From assembly GCA_973895155.1 (NCBI GenBank), contig OZ316891.1, forward strand, positions 30,752,001 through 30,816,000: a stretch of 64,000 nucleotides of DNA, given 5' to 3'. The notes below the pieces were generated by a model, which had not been told where the DNA came from, searched no databases, and was given only the letters and a program-made list of their open reading frames with translations. Positions 10,801 to 21,983 of the stretch are shown one piece after another (the first letter of the stretch is position 1; each line of letters opens with the position of its first letter). A program made the position numbers and the translations under genes. Origin of the DNA: Marsupella aquatica (taxonomy: Eukaryota; Marchantiophyta).

Positions 10801-13800
10801 GGCCGAAGCATACCGCTCTTTGGTCCAAACCATTTCTAACAACCTGAGAATCTTTAGCTGACAACGCAGCCTGGCAATTGTTAATATGATCACCGCATGC
10901 AGATCCAGAGCTGCCGTCTGGAAATCGAGGTGGTGTCGAGTGTTCAATTGTTGTGCTGTCTTGTGCTAAATCAAATGCCTGTACATCCTGCACAGAAACT
11001 GAACTTCTCATCTTCAATTGTAGATAAAAAATGGCAGGCAGGAAATATGATAGTAGCATGCTCATATGCATTTTCAAAGAAATGGACAAGTGAATTTTAG
11101 AGTCCATTTGACAGAAACTAGCAAGGAATACATAACGCAGCAGTTTTCTGCCAGGATCATTTCAATATCAAAATAAGTATTGACTTTTTTTGGATTATAT
11201 AGTTTGAGCTTATCCTAGAAGACAATGAGGAGGTTGGGGATCTTGCCACCAAGGACCACCTGTGACCCAGTAATCAAACAGCTGACGCTCTCTTTGATTT
11301 CGACTCTCCTCCTAGACTCAACTTGCGTTACTTCCAAAATTGCGTCCTGCGAGGAGAAAAATCAGGATATTTACTTCAATGCGAGATGGACCGAAAGGAA
11401 ATTTGCAACTGTATTTCGAGTTTTCCTATAACATCGGTGCAGAAATGGTACCAGATGCTTTGCATGCTTCCTAGCAGCTTCTGCTTGCTTCTGGGTTTCC
11501 ACAAGGGATTTCCGTAGTACGCATATTTCCTCCGCATGCGACGCTTCTGCTTTTAGCAATCTGCAACGTGCCCCAGTCCTTGATAAGCTATTGATTGCAC
11601 TGATACAGACGACGTTTTTCTATCTTGCGGTTCCTAGCATCTTCAGAATTGAAGAGCTTTGTCAGCGTATGAACAAGAGCTTGATACTTACAGCTCTCCT
11701 TCTGTTTTGGCTGTTCGGAAGGATTCTTGTAATTCCGCAATCTCCCTGGCTTGACCTTCGAGCTTTTTCCGCATTCTGTCAGCAACATCGAATTACGTTT
11801 CAACTGCACGTGAGAGAAGGTTCTACTAGTACTAGCACAACAAATCTTGTCGTTTCTTTTAGGTAGTGTGAGAGGTTGTATGATAAAATTCTCTTTCGTG
11901 ACCTTATAAGGTGGGAGACCAGCGACAACAAACCACATTATGATCATAAATTTTAACCAACAAGCCTGTCAGCTTACTATTCTGCGCATACGCCATATTT
12001 TAACATCAGATAGGGTGGCCAGGACACACAACTACGAGGTGGTCACAAAATCCAACTGATGAACCTCTTTCTAAACTTACAAATTTTCTTGAGCCTTGGC
12101 CTCACTAATTTTCTGCTTTAAATCGGCTAGATTCTTGGTGTCATTGTCGTTCTTCTGTGACAACCTGCAGGTCGATTGCCATAGAAATGGTGTCAGTAGA
12201 AGAGAGATGAAGGTGATAACGGCCAGAGCTTTGAAAGGTTCAAGAGAAGTGGCAAGTCCAGAGATTGGTAAGGTTGGCTTTGATATGACCGAAAGTCCTC
12301 CTTTTTTGGGGTTTTGTTTTGCCGGCTTGCAGGAGGAGGTTGAATTCAACAAACTTCGTAAATGTTAGCGTTGGTACACGGAAACTAAAATTTAATGCAT
12401 AATTAAAAATAAAAGGAGACTAACATTTCACTTTGGTTTCTTGCTTCAATGAGTGCCTGCTGCAAATTTGTATACTCCTCCACATACTCAGTATGTTTCT
12501 TCGAGAACCTGGCACACAGCATCATAATTTGAGGATACTAGAAGTCAGCATAGTTCTTTGCAGATGCACAATTTTGTTCAATAGCTACCAATTCGGAAAC
12601 ATTTCTAAAGAAAATAGACAAAGAAGAAGAAGGAACTAGGATGAGGGTTTTCTCACGTATCAACTTGATTCCGTGCTTCAAGCAATGACTTCTTGAGAGT
12701 TGCTATCTCTTTGACATGCTCGGCATTCTTCTTCAAGAACCTGCCATTATGCATCATCAGATGCCTTTCAGTCACTTCCAGCAACTATTGTACCATGAGA
12801 ATGTTGCAGAATACCTTGCACCAAACAATTGAGGTGTCAGGCAATTAGAAGGGAACGCTCTACAGGTTCCTTCAGAAACATACAGATCCTTTTGAACTTT
12901 TGCTTCTGTAAATACGTCTTGCAAAGCGACAATCTCCTTAGACCGCTCGGATTCCGCCTTGGACAATCTGCACGAGCAGCAGAAGAATCAATTGCTGTTT
13001 GCAAGAATGTTGAATGTAAACTTTTAGCAATGATGAATAAACCGTTCGCTCGACATCGAGGAGGTGTATTTTACTCACTTTTCTACTTTGCTCTTGGCCT
13101 CCCCCAGAGACTTCTCCAACATATTTATATGCCTAGTATGTTCTGCCTCCTTCTTTGATAATCTGCAATCATTTTACAAAGCCCAGCTCGTCAGGTAGAT
13201 CGTACTATTTCTCGACCATCTGGCAAGGTTACTTAAAGTGGTTCTATATGCTACTTTTCTCAGAGAGCAGACACAATCAAGAGTAGAAACCAAATTAATG
13301 ATTCATTACAAATTTCTATTGTAAGCCCCAGGAACTTGAGTTCAAGTAGTATCTGCTTTGGAAATTTCTTCACTAGTCTCCTGTTTCAACTGAGTTATCC
13401 TTGAACCATCAATTGAATCAAGGATTCAAAGTGCAAGCAAGCATAACTTACACATGCTCCTTTGCTCTAGCTTCACGGAGAAACTCATGCAGTAGAGATA
13501 TCTCACGTGTTTTCTCCACTTCCGACTTCTCTAATCTGTAGGACTTAGTACAAATACACATGCATGGAAAGGTCAACTCTTCAGGGAAAGGTTGGTGTGC
13601 ACGAAAATTATAGGACGAAAATCACTTGTACTGATTCCTCATTTTCAGGCATAGGAGACGGCTGTGTTAATGTGATCACAGTTCGGCTACTTACAAGGTT
13701 TGAGCGTCCTGGAGAGCATCTTGTAGAGTGGTCACTTCTTCAGTGAGTGTGGCCTCGCGCTCAGATAGTCTGTTCAACATGGCTGATACTCTAGATCAGG

Positions 13801-16800
13801 ATGAGACATTCAATATCTTTTAAAACAGACTTGGAGCACCGGGAATTGAGCATACTAAATCAAGAAGAAGGTACCCAATGGATTGACAATGGTAATCCAA
13901 GATGGCATGGAAGTTGATGACAAATGATTATTTGAGATAAGTCTCTCTTGCCTAGTTTCGTGAGTTCTCACTTGGGAGAGAGATCCTTTCAAAGAAAATA
14001 TTTCTTTCTCCAGTTTTGCCACCTTCTCCAACAAGCTGTTTTCAGAAACAGCTCCGCTCATCAGGACGAGCAATGCAATGAGTAGGCACAGGAGCCATAG
14101 TCAACTTCTCGGACGAATAATGGACGAAAGAAAGGATTCTCCAATAACCCTCTGCATTGCTGAAAACAGCCTTTTGAAAATCGACATTCAATTCCGGAGC
14201 GAAGAGACGTGAGATAGATAAAGAATATACGTAACGCATCCCGCTCTCTCCTGAGATCTTGAACTGTCTGATGTAAAACTGATATTTGTTCAGCATGCTG
14301 TGCCTCCATTGTGATGAATCTAGCAAACAGGCACAACCAGAAATAAAAGAGTCATGTCACGACCAGGAATAATAAAGCAAAGAATTCCATATGGATACTG
14401 TAAGGTCGAAACGGTGTACTCGTGCTGCTACATATCAAGTTACGAGGCTGAGTTTGCCTTTCATCTAAATCTGCGTTTCCATGATTTTAGGGGAGCCCTA
14501 ATTTTCCAACTGTACAACGTACTGTGACATTGGAGCAAAGGGCATTGATGGATAAAGATTTCCTGCAGATAATGATAACACATAGGATGCAACAGAGGAT
14601 TGTGACCTGGCATGGAGACCATAGTATGGGAAGAGTGGGGAAATTTTTAAGAACAATGGTCGTTAAGGTCCATGCACATGACAGAAACTATTCCATCAAC
14701 CTATCTCTGGTTTCCAAAACAGTCATAGACAATTTAATGTATTTTTCTGCCACGTCATCAATGTGAAGCACCTTGTATGGGCTTCCCTCCGTTCAAGGGA
14801 CACTGCATACTCGATACTCTGCAATTGAGCAAGTAGTTCTGCTATCTTTCCGTCATACTCTTCGAGTATTCTCTTCCTCAAATTGCCTTCTAGGTCTTGC
14901 TTTGCTTGCTCCAATTCTCCTAGCCTGCCACTCATTCTCTCCTGTTCGAGAAAGCTTATTGCAGTAAGGGCTACTATTTAAATAAAGTTGTTGTTAAGTA
15001 TTGAGGAATTGTAATTCATGGTTTCTTTTCCTTCCATTTGAGAACAGTCGTTAAAAAAATCGATTATACTCTATGGTCTGTAGAATATCTCAGTTTATCT
15101 GTCAACGCGTCTGTTGGAGCTGTGAAGTTCTTCACGTGCTCACCTGGACCGTCTCGAATTGGTGGGTTAGACTGACAATTTCTTTCTTCCGTGCATCAGC
15201 CACTTGAGTGAGCTCATCAATTGTTTTTTGGAGTTTACGAGCTCGCTCTTGCATTGTCTCAATTTCTTTGTCCTGCACGATAGAAGAGTTTCTAGCTAGC
15301 TCTTGAGACGAACATACTTTGCCTGAATGGTCGCTATTGACTTTTGCATGGCAATAAGAAGGCAATAAGCAGGAGATGCGCTAAATCTTAATCTGTAAGC
15401 GGGTCTGTAAGTTACTCTTCATATCTGTAACAAGTAAGCTGCTTCAGTGTATGCTTGCTACCTTTTCTAGTTTCTCCTTAAGAAGGCCATCTTGCTCTGC
15501 AACTAGAGTCATGACCGTTTTATGGCATTCGGAGTACCGTTGTGACCAAGTGCGCTCGCACGCCTTCATTGCATCACCCAAGCCTTTCTCCTGCACTTTA
15601 AGAGATTCGGTTTGCTGCTGTAGTTCTGGAAGGTGAAAAGGATTTCAAGGATATTGTCAGATACTGGAATTTGAAGCAAATGGCAAATCGATTCCCTAAA
15701 CACCAGTTTAAGTTGCGAATCGGGTTGCTGTGAAGTCAGCTTAGTAGCTTTTCCGTTCAGTTTTATGAAATGATGGTCCAGAATAAGTTGAACTTTGTTG
15801 TTCTGTATTTCTGAAGTGAAATAGACACATCCTAAGGATACTTCAATTAGAAATTTTCAATAGCCCATATTAAGGAAGAGGCTTCTGAGGATTATTTAAA
15901 ATTCTTTTTCAAGTTCTTTTCTGGATTGTTCTTCCATATGAAAGAAATTGACCTGCTCGAGAAAATTTGATAATTATTCATTTTTGTTGGACCTTAAAAG
16001 TGGTGAGGTTTACGTCAGCTTGCTTCTATTTTTCCTTATACGCTTGAGGAGCATAGACTTGCATGCCTACTTGTCTGTAGAGCTTCAAGCTCGGATCGAT
16101 GGCATGTAAGCTCTTGATCTCGAAGTTGCAAGGCTTCTTCCAGCCGCTCTCTCACACTCCTGACCTAGATGTTTGAAATAGTCATGCATGCTGCAACCAT
16201 AAATTTGGTTTGCCTTGGCTACATGTCCTTTCGAAGAATAATCATCTAAGCTCGAGTCAACGTGTTACGATGGCCACCCTGGTAATGTAGGAGATATTGT
16301 ATCCACCACCTCTCAAGGTTAACTGATTCATTTCAATCCATTCTTTCCTTGCAAACTCGAATATTCAACACAACACAATTCAATTCAATTAAATATTCGC
16401 ACTCAAATACTCAACTCTTGAAATGGATTTGTTGAAATCTTCTGAAAATATTCATTCATAGTACAAGCATTTTTCAGCTAACCATGTTTGGAAATGAGTT
16501 TCTTACCGACTCTTTGTATTGACTCAATGTGGCCTCAAGCTCCTGAATTTGTGCAGAATCCTGATCTGCTATGCTTCTCAAGTTGGCTATTTCCAAGACC
16601 AAAAGATCAATCTCCTTAACCTTTAGCGTCCGTTGCTTCTCACATTCAGCCTGCCAATCACTAGTTTAGTCGCACTGTGAAAGGAATTCTTAGTGCTACC
16701 ATGCAAGGATTGATCCAACAGAGACACATCGAACTATTTTCCTAACGTCTGATAATGATAACAACCATTTGCAAAACGAGTCAGATTCCAGTCAAGCAAA

Positions 16801-17015
16801 GAAGAACAAACCAATTGGGCTTCACATTGGTCGAGCTCAAAGTCTCGGTCTTCCAGGAGTTTGAGGTTGTACTTGAAGTCGCTGGTCAAGAGAGCCAAAT
16901 GTTGCTTGAGTGTACTGATCTGCACATCTCGCCCGTGCACAAGTTCCCGCAGCTCCCTCAAGTCAACATCCATTGTGTGCTGGGCCTTACCATGCCCGCC
17001 GCTCTTTGCGCTCAT
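7865..17015 (-). CDS. CCDC57-like coiled-coil protein, 20 exons
   Basis: Reconstructed from GT-AG (one GC-AG) sites; exons from 5' to 3': 17015-16812, 16650-16507, 16164-16071, 15625-15462, 15272-15144, 14941-14772, 14319-14236, 14035-13952, 13769-13695, 13535-13452, 13162-13079, 12967-12884, 12740-12657, 12508-12425, 12164-12081, 11775-11692, 11560-11452, 10987-10536, 9677-9494, 9301-7865. They sum to 3,918 bases (1,305 residues) and every junction keeps frame. The first exon (MSAKSGGHGK start, then DFKYNLKLLEDRDFELDQCE) resembles the CCDC57 N-terminal signature, where FVYNLQVLEERDLELERYD is typical. Most of the protein is coiled coil; the last 480 residues are Ser/Arg-rich and disordered. 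Animal CCDC57 is a centriolar-satellite/ciliary protein, so a role in sperm basal bodies is inferred. Two partial copies lie at 21,984-23,936 and 34,297-34,973; this is the only complete one. Confidence 0.8.
11692..14319 (-). other. Array of ten same-phase exons, nine exactly 84 nt
   Basis: Within the CCDC57-like gene, exons 7, 8 and 10 to 16 are each exactly 84 bases; exon 9 is 75. All begin after two bases of a codon and end the same way. Each 84-nt exon encodes 28 residues, four heptads, of pattern (L/F)-S/E-K-x-E-x-x-x-E-I-x-x-L-x-x-x-L-x-E-A. Examples are LSKAESERSKEIVALQDVF at 12,966 and LEKSEVEKTREISLLHEFL at 13,534. The array looks like serial duplication of one exon. Exon 8 reaches 84 only if its donor at 13,951 is GC (CTAG|GCAAGA). 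Confidence 0.85.
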
Positions 17016-17069
17016 CTTGCTAAGTGCAACCTTTACCTTCCTCTAATCTCTTCACCCCGTCCCTAGCAA

Positions 17070-17330
17070 ATCAATGATACTGTTATCCTCATCCGCAAGA
17101 ATCCATGCTACATAGCTGCTACTTGAAATTCCACACACAACTTCAAATTATGTTGTCATCCTCATCCCCAAGAATCCAAGCTGTATAGCTGCTACTTGAA
17201 ATTTCCTCCAGAATCAACTGCAATTACGTTGTTATCCTCATCCCCAAGAATCAACTTCAATTATGTTGTTATCCTCATCCCCAAGAATCCATGGTGCATG
17301 GCTGCTACTTGAAATTACTCCAGACACAAT
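17070..17330. repeat. Tandem repeat, about 75-90 bp, 5' of CCDC57-like gene
   Basis: Three to four degenerate units containing TCCTCATCCCCAAGAATCCA followed by GCTGCTACTTGAAATT. It lies just upstream of the start of the CCDC57-like gene on the minus strand. A matching array with small differences lies at 35,030-35,290 in the direct duplicate. Confidence 0.75.
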
Positions 17331-17739
17331 TTCCTACTAAGGTCACTAATCTCAACGTTCTCCTTGCAATTCTTTCGGGTTTTTGATGTAGTAGTCTTGC
17401 ACTTTTCTGTCAGCTCCGGGTTCCTATGCTGTGAGTCGAAGCACTTGACTGTTGTGCCTTAGTCTCATCTGGACCGTGTATTTCAAAATTGACGGTGGAG
17501 ATGCGTCCTCCAAACTGTGGGTGCTCGGTGAACCCGGGCACTGACGGTGCTTCAGGACCGTCGATGGGGTGACTTGCACAGTCGGCCGAGCATCGACGGC
17601 CTGTGAATGTGGGTCTAACATGAATAAACGAAATGAGACCTTCGTTTCCTTTGCCCGAAATTCTGTGGCAGTAATTGATCCCGACTTCTCGAAATGACGA
17701 TGTTCTAGACAAATCCCCGAGCAAGAGGCCTTCGCTGAT

Positions 17740-18310
17740 TTGATGGACCTCCTTCTCAACATGGGATATGTACCAGTTTCGGAACGGTGATCTTTCGAGT
17801 ACAGGAGCCCAATTCCTCGAAATGATGTTCTAGACAAATCCCGAGCAAGGTTTTGGATGATTTGATTGTCCTCCTTCTCAACATGGGATATGCATCAGCT
17901 TCGGAGCGCTGATCTTTCGAGTAATTGAGCCCGATTTCTCGAAATGATGTTCTAGACGAATCCCCGAACAAGGTTTTGGATGATTTGATTGTCCTCCTTC
18001 TCAACATGGAATACGTATCTGCTTGGTAACGGGGATCTTTCGAGTAATTGAGCCTGATTTCTCAAATTGATGTACTGGACAAATCCCAGAGCAATTCTTA
18101 GATGACAAATCCCCGAGCAAGGTTTTCGATGATTTGATTGTCGTCCTTCTCAACATGGAAAACGTGTCAGCTTCGTAACGGTGATCTTTCGAGTAATTTG
18201 AGCCTGATTTCTCGAAATGATGTTCTAGACGAATCCCCAAGCAAAAGGTTTTCGATGATTTGATTGTCCTCCTTCTCAACATGGAATACGTATCAGCTTC
18301 GTAACGGTGA
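17740..18310. repeat. 121-151 bp minisatellite (five units)
   Basis: Five units, each with CCTTCTCAACATGG, a CTTCGTAACGGTGATCTTTC-like block, TTTCTCGAAATGATGTTCTAG and CCCCGAGCAAGGTTTT. The CTTCTCAACATGG core lies near 17,752, 17,873, 17,996, 18,147 and 18,270. Most units are 121-123 bp; one is 151. Because 123 is divisible by 3, minus-strand frames run through several units, with peptides of type LRRRTIKSSKTLLG. The direct duplicate (35,700-36,345) has six units. Downstream on the same strand, a frame ending at 17,410 (VNFEIHGPDETKAQQSS) is preserved in both copies with two changes; its status is unknown. Confidence 0.85.
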
Positions 18311-18584
18311 TCATTACCTCCATCTTCTATGAGACATATCAGCACAGATTCTAAATGAGCCGGGATCAAACGCCTCGTCCTTTCCAGCATGATTGTATGA
18401 GAGAAGAAAAGGGTGACGAGAACACACATCATGCCCTCATGCTCCAAAAACACATCTTAGTGTAAACATACCCTGTGAAGTTTCACCGTTGAGCTATCGT
18501 CGGCGTTTTCCCCACAGCTTTTTCACATTGCTTGCTGCGTCCTTCTGTGTGACCCTGTAGTCTGACCTCAACTCTGACTTGATC

Positions 18585-19360
18585 CTAACCTGAAGAATCT
18601 GGGGTTCCTCTGTTGTTGTCAGCATCTGTTTGCTGTTGTGAGGGTGCTTTGCTCTCGCCTACTTGGAAATCTGAGACCTGTACGGACGGTATTTCTTGGC
18701 CTTTATTGCTGCTCGGCACTGGTACCCTGTTTCTCTCCAGCTTGCTCTCTTCAGATTGCATCGTGCTTTCACTTCTGCCCCATCTCACACAGAAATCAAT
18801 CACTGAAAAGATCCGCCGGAGACAGGAATGAACTAGATAGTATGCAAGTACATGTACTAAGTTTCACCCACCTACAGGTGAACGTCACAAAGAGGACGTG
18901 AATCAAGCGGAACCTGAATTGAGAAGGAGCAGCCCACCTTGAAGACTCATCTAGCTGCTTCCCACGGTGCTTGCACCCTCTCGCCTCTGTACTGAAGCCT
19001 CAGCTAACGTGCTGCTGGTCCTTTGGATAGGCGATGTCAATTCTGAATGATTGATATTGTGCAGAGTGTCATCTTCTTCGTCGGAAGAGTGTGTTCCAGT
19101 TTCACTGTCCTGAGCTTCATCAGCTTCTTCCGCCTCACTGGAAGCGTCCAAGCGACCTTGTTCTCCTGGAGAGTGGTCGTTATTTTCACTGTCATCTACT
19201 TCATCACCTGGTTCAAAATCCCCTGAATAATCTGAATGATCTTTCACTTCCACTTTCTTCTATGTCGTCATGGTCTTCAGAATAGTTGGACCTATCTGTT
19301 ATAGTCCAATTAGAGTGCCTGGCTACACTAAAATTCCCGCCCAATGAGACCATAATGACC
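18585..19360 (-). pseudogene. Acidic Ser/Asp/Glu-rich frames, copy A (frameshifted)
   Basis: Two coding-like blocks on the minus strand. The first (19,360-18,951) encodes a very acidic segment with GDEVDDSENNDHSPGEQGRL and SSDEEDDTLHN. The second (about 18,803-18,585) encodes ESKLERNRVPVPSSNKGQE and GESKAPSQQ. Compared with copy B (36,636-37,416), copy A lacks two bases near 19,245, which shifts the frame inside the acidic block. No known family was recognised; acidic composition suggests a nuclear or chromatin-associated protein, but this is only inference. Whether the blocks are exons of one gene is unresolved. Confidence 0.4.
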
Positions 19361-19854
19361 ATCAGATATGCAGAACCATCTCCACTGCCCAGTCCAGCAA
19401 ACTGGATTATGGCAATCGAGATATGCCTAGCCTATTGTCCCACAATGTAGTTTAGCAAATTTGTATTCAAACACCCGAACTTCTGTTCAGCTCTCTAGTT
19501 GAGGATAAATATAGACAGATGGTACCCTACTGATTACAAGCTTTCAACTTTTGCAGGTGCTGACTGCTTTGGTGAGCGCTCCAAAAGCCACACGAAATCT
19601 ATGATCGGAGATTACTAGTGAATCGGTTGGAGGGGTCTTGGTATCACTCTTGCTCACTTGAGCAACCAGTCCTAACAGCAGAATATTGGAAGATGCTAAG
19701 TGGCAATCCATATAGTCCAGGAGATCCAGGAAGTACCCACAGTATGTACAATATGTTGCTTAGTAACGAGCAAACACACAGCAAAGCACAGGCTGCCTCA
19801 TACCTGACCACTGCGCTTTCTTGCTCTTCACCTAGTGGCACTTCAATTCATGCT

Positions 19855-20233
19855 TCTCCTGCTCTTCAGCAGTTGCATGTGACAAAGAATCGTCACCAAC
19901 GTTTAGAACCGTCTCGGAATCATCATCTGATGAAGTATCTCTTTTTAACTTTTTCTATGCTGTACAGTGCCTCTTTCTCTTGGCTTCAGCAATCGGCTCG
20001 GGAACAGATTCATCCCCTAGATTCAGAATCATTTGTGATGCCCCCTCGATGAATCATGTGACTTCAGTGCTAATATGCTCTTTTGCACGTTCAGCTCTTG
20101 CTCTGGCAATTTCAAGGGGAATGGAATAATCAGTTACATTCCCAATCATGACTAAATAACCATCTGGCAAAAGATCCTTTTTCCTCTCGATCAACAGCAC
20201 TTTCTTCCTCACCTTGCGGCCCAGAATGTATTG
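19855..20233 (-). pseudogene. Unidentified coding-like block, copy A
   Basis: Minus-strand frame with KVRKKVLLIERKKDLLPDGY, then YSIPLEIARARAERAKEHIS, a TGA at about 20,063, and then ILNLGDESVPEPIAEAKR and KKLKRDTSSDDDSE. The TGA is also present in copy B. Copy A has an extra TAG near 19,960 where copy B has AAG. The 5' end is cut at 20,233, where the ICMT-family fragment begins, so the N-terminus is missing. Family not recognised. Confidence 0.35.
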
Positions 20234-21005
20234 CTCTTTGCATTTGAGTCTTGGCGTTGGCACCGGGCAACGCCATTGAGCTGAGCGAGAGCAGCAGCAG
20301 GAATACTCACAGAATCGGAATTTGTGCGAGCAGTGAGGACTGGCGTTATGGAGGCCGTGGCCGCGGTTGGGATTGGTAGAAGTTGGGGTGTGATCCCTTC
20401 ACGGGCGGCCAATGCAGCAGGAGCAGCAGCAGGGAGTCGAGTCGCGGTGTATCCCCCGAGGGCCATAAGTGGTTTTGGCTTGCGTCGAGGAGAATCGAGC
20501 AAGGAATTCGCTGTCGTTAGGCTTTTAGGATTTAAGCAGGGTTTGGGGCTTTAGGGCAACATCAGCGGAGGGTGAAACAGAGCAGCAATGGAGAGGGGTC
20601 TCGGATGCAATAGATTGCAGCAGCTACGAACAGTGGAAGGAACTTTTTGGGTAGTGAGGAGGAAGCGTTGAACCCTGAATCACGGCCTATCTCCCTGCCC
20701 ATTATAGGTGAGATACCCTTGACTCACAAAGAGCTGAACATATTCTCTCCCATACTTTCCTATCTCCCTGCCCATTATAGGTGAGATACCCTTGACTCAC
20801 AAAGAGCTGAATATGTTCTCTCCCATACTTTCCTATGTCCCTCCCCATTATAGGTGAGCTACCCTTGACTCACAAAGAGCTGAATATGTTCTCTCCCATA
20901 CTTTCCGTTCTGTACTCTGGGTTCTTCCTCATCAGTGCAGTGGTACGGTACCGTTTGTATGGAGATCTGGCAAGCAAAAGTGACAACAAGCAGTGGGAAA
21001 CCTAC
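20234..21005 (+). pseudogene. Truncated copy of the ICMT-family gene
   Basis: Matches the intact gene from 32,900 to 33,808 almost base for base, but lacks about 300 bp (equivalent to 33,403-33,703). A 73-bp segment is present three times, and the copy ends after the fifth membrane-segment region. The 5' leader, transit-peptide-like N-terminus and LPIIGEIPLTHKEL block are recognisable. The triplication and deletion break the frame. No methyltransferase C-terminus is present, so it cannot encode the enzyme. Confidence 0.85.
20686..20904 (+). repeat. 73-bp direct triplication inside the ICMT fragment
   Basis: Three nearly identical 73-bp units, each starting CCTATCTCCCTGCCCATTAT (third unit: CCTATGTCCCTCCCC) and ending in TCTCTCCCATACTTT, at 20,686, 20,759 and 20,832. 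The intact gene has one copy (33,341-33,410). The unit length is not a multiple of three, so the array is frame-breaking. Confidence 0.9.
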
Positions 21006-21983
21006 GGTTGGTCCTTCTTGCAATGTACATTCAACAGAAATTGTCACCAAGACATAGTTTTGAAGTTTTGACTCCATCACTGTTATGCCAAGCCGACCCG
21101 ATCTCAATAGCTTCTCCTTGACACTACGATTGACAAGAGTACAGTTGATGGACCCGTGATTGTAGATATGATGGCGGTGGAGCATAAATTTGAAAGCGAA
21201 ACTGCAATAGCAATCAACTTCAATGCAAAACGACAATAGCAATACTTTGTCAAGCATCAACAAGAGTAGCAAGTGAAGAGCAAGTAATGAAGAACTTGGC
21301 TGGTTGGAAATTTTCAGTCGGCTATGATGGGACATGGTTACAAAATTCAGGTCACTGAAAACGCATTTTCTATCGAGTTTTAACTTAGAAAACCTTTCAA
21401 TCTATTGTAATTGTGTTCACTGGACAGTGAATGCGAATTCAGCTTGATCGACTTCCTGATTAGCTTCCGTTCATACTGAAATCTTGAAGGATGAACGATT
21501 CTCTAGACCTCTTTGATAGGGATGGATTTGTGTATTGAATTGAGCGTCGTGGACACACACATGAAAGTTCAATGGAATGAGAACAAGTCTTGACATCAGG
21601 CCAAACACTTGAAATTGAAACAGTTGGGCAAGTTGATCTTCTGACGATAATATCGATGTATATCAAGATGTCGACTGGTATCTGGGCGCCACTATCCAGC
21701 ATTCAGCGCTTCTATCTACGCCATCTTTTTAGGAGGGTTCACATTGTTACAAGAAATCAAGCCCTTACCCACCACTCAAAACGGGGCCTGCCACTGACAA
21801 GCTTGCCATACTACCAAGCATTCGTAGTGAAACGACTGTTGTCGTCCTAGGACAAGAAGTGCCTTGTCTACTCGTTATCTTTAGTAGATTCTGGAAACAA
21901 AAAAAATGTCCTTGTGAGGGATAACCATCTGCTGAGGTGCAAACCTTGTTGTCATCCTGGTACCATACTCATCTATGCTTTCA
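21006..21983. other. No gene recognised
   Basis: Sequence between the ICMT fragment and the inverted CCDC57 copy. Frames are short and unlike known proteins. The right edge is one of the two proposed inversion breakpoints. Confidence 0.5.
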
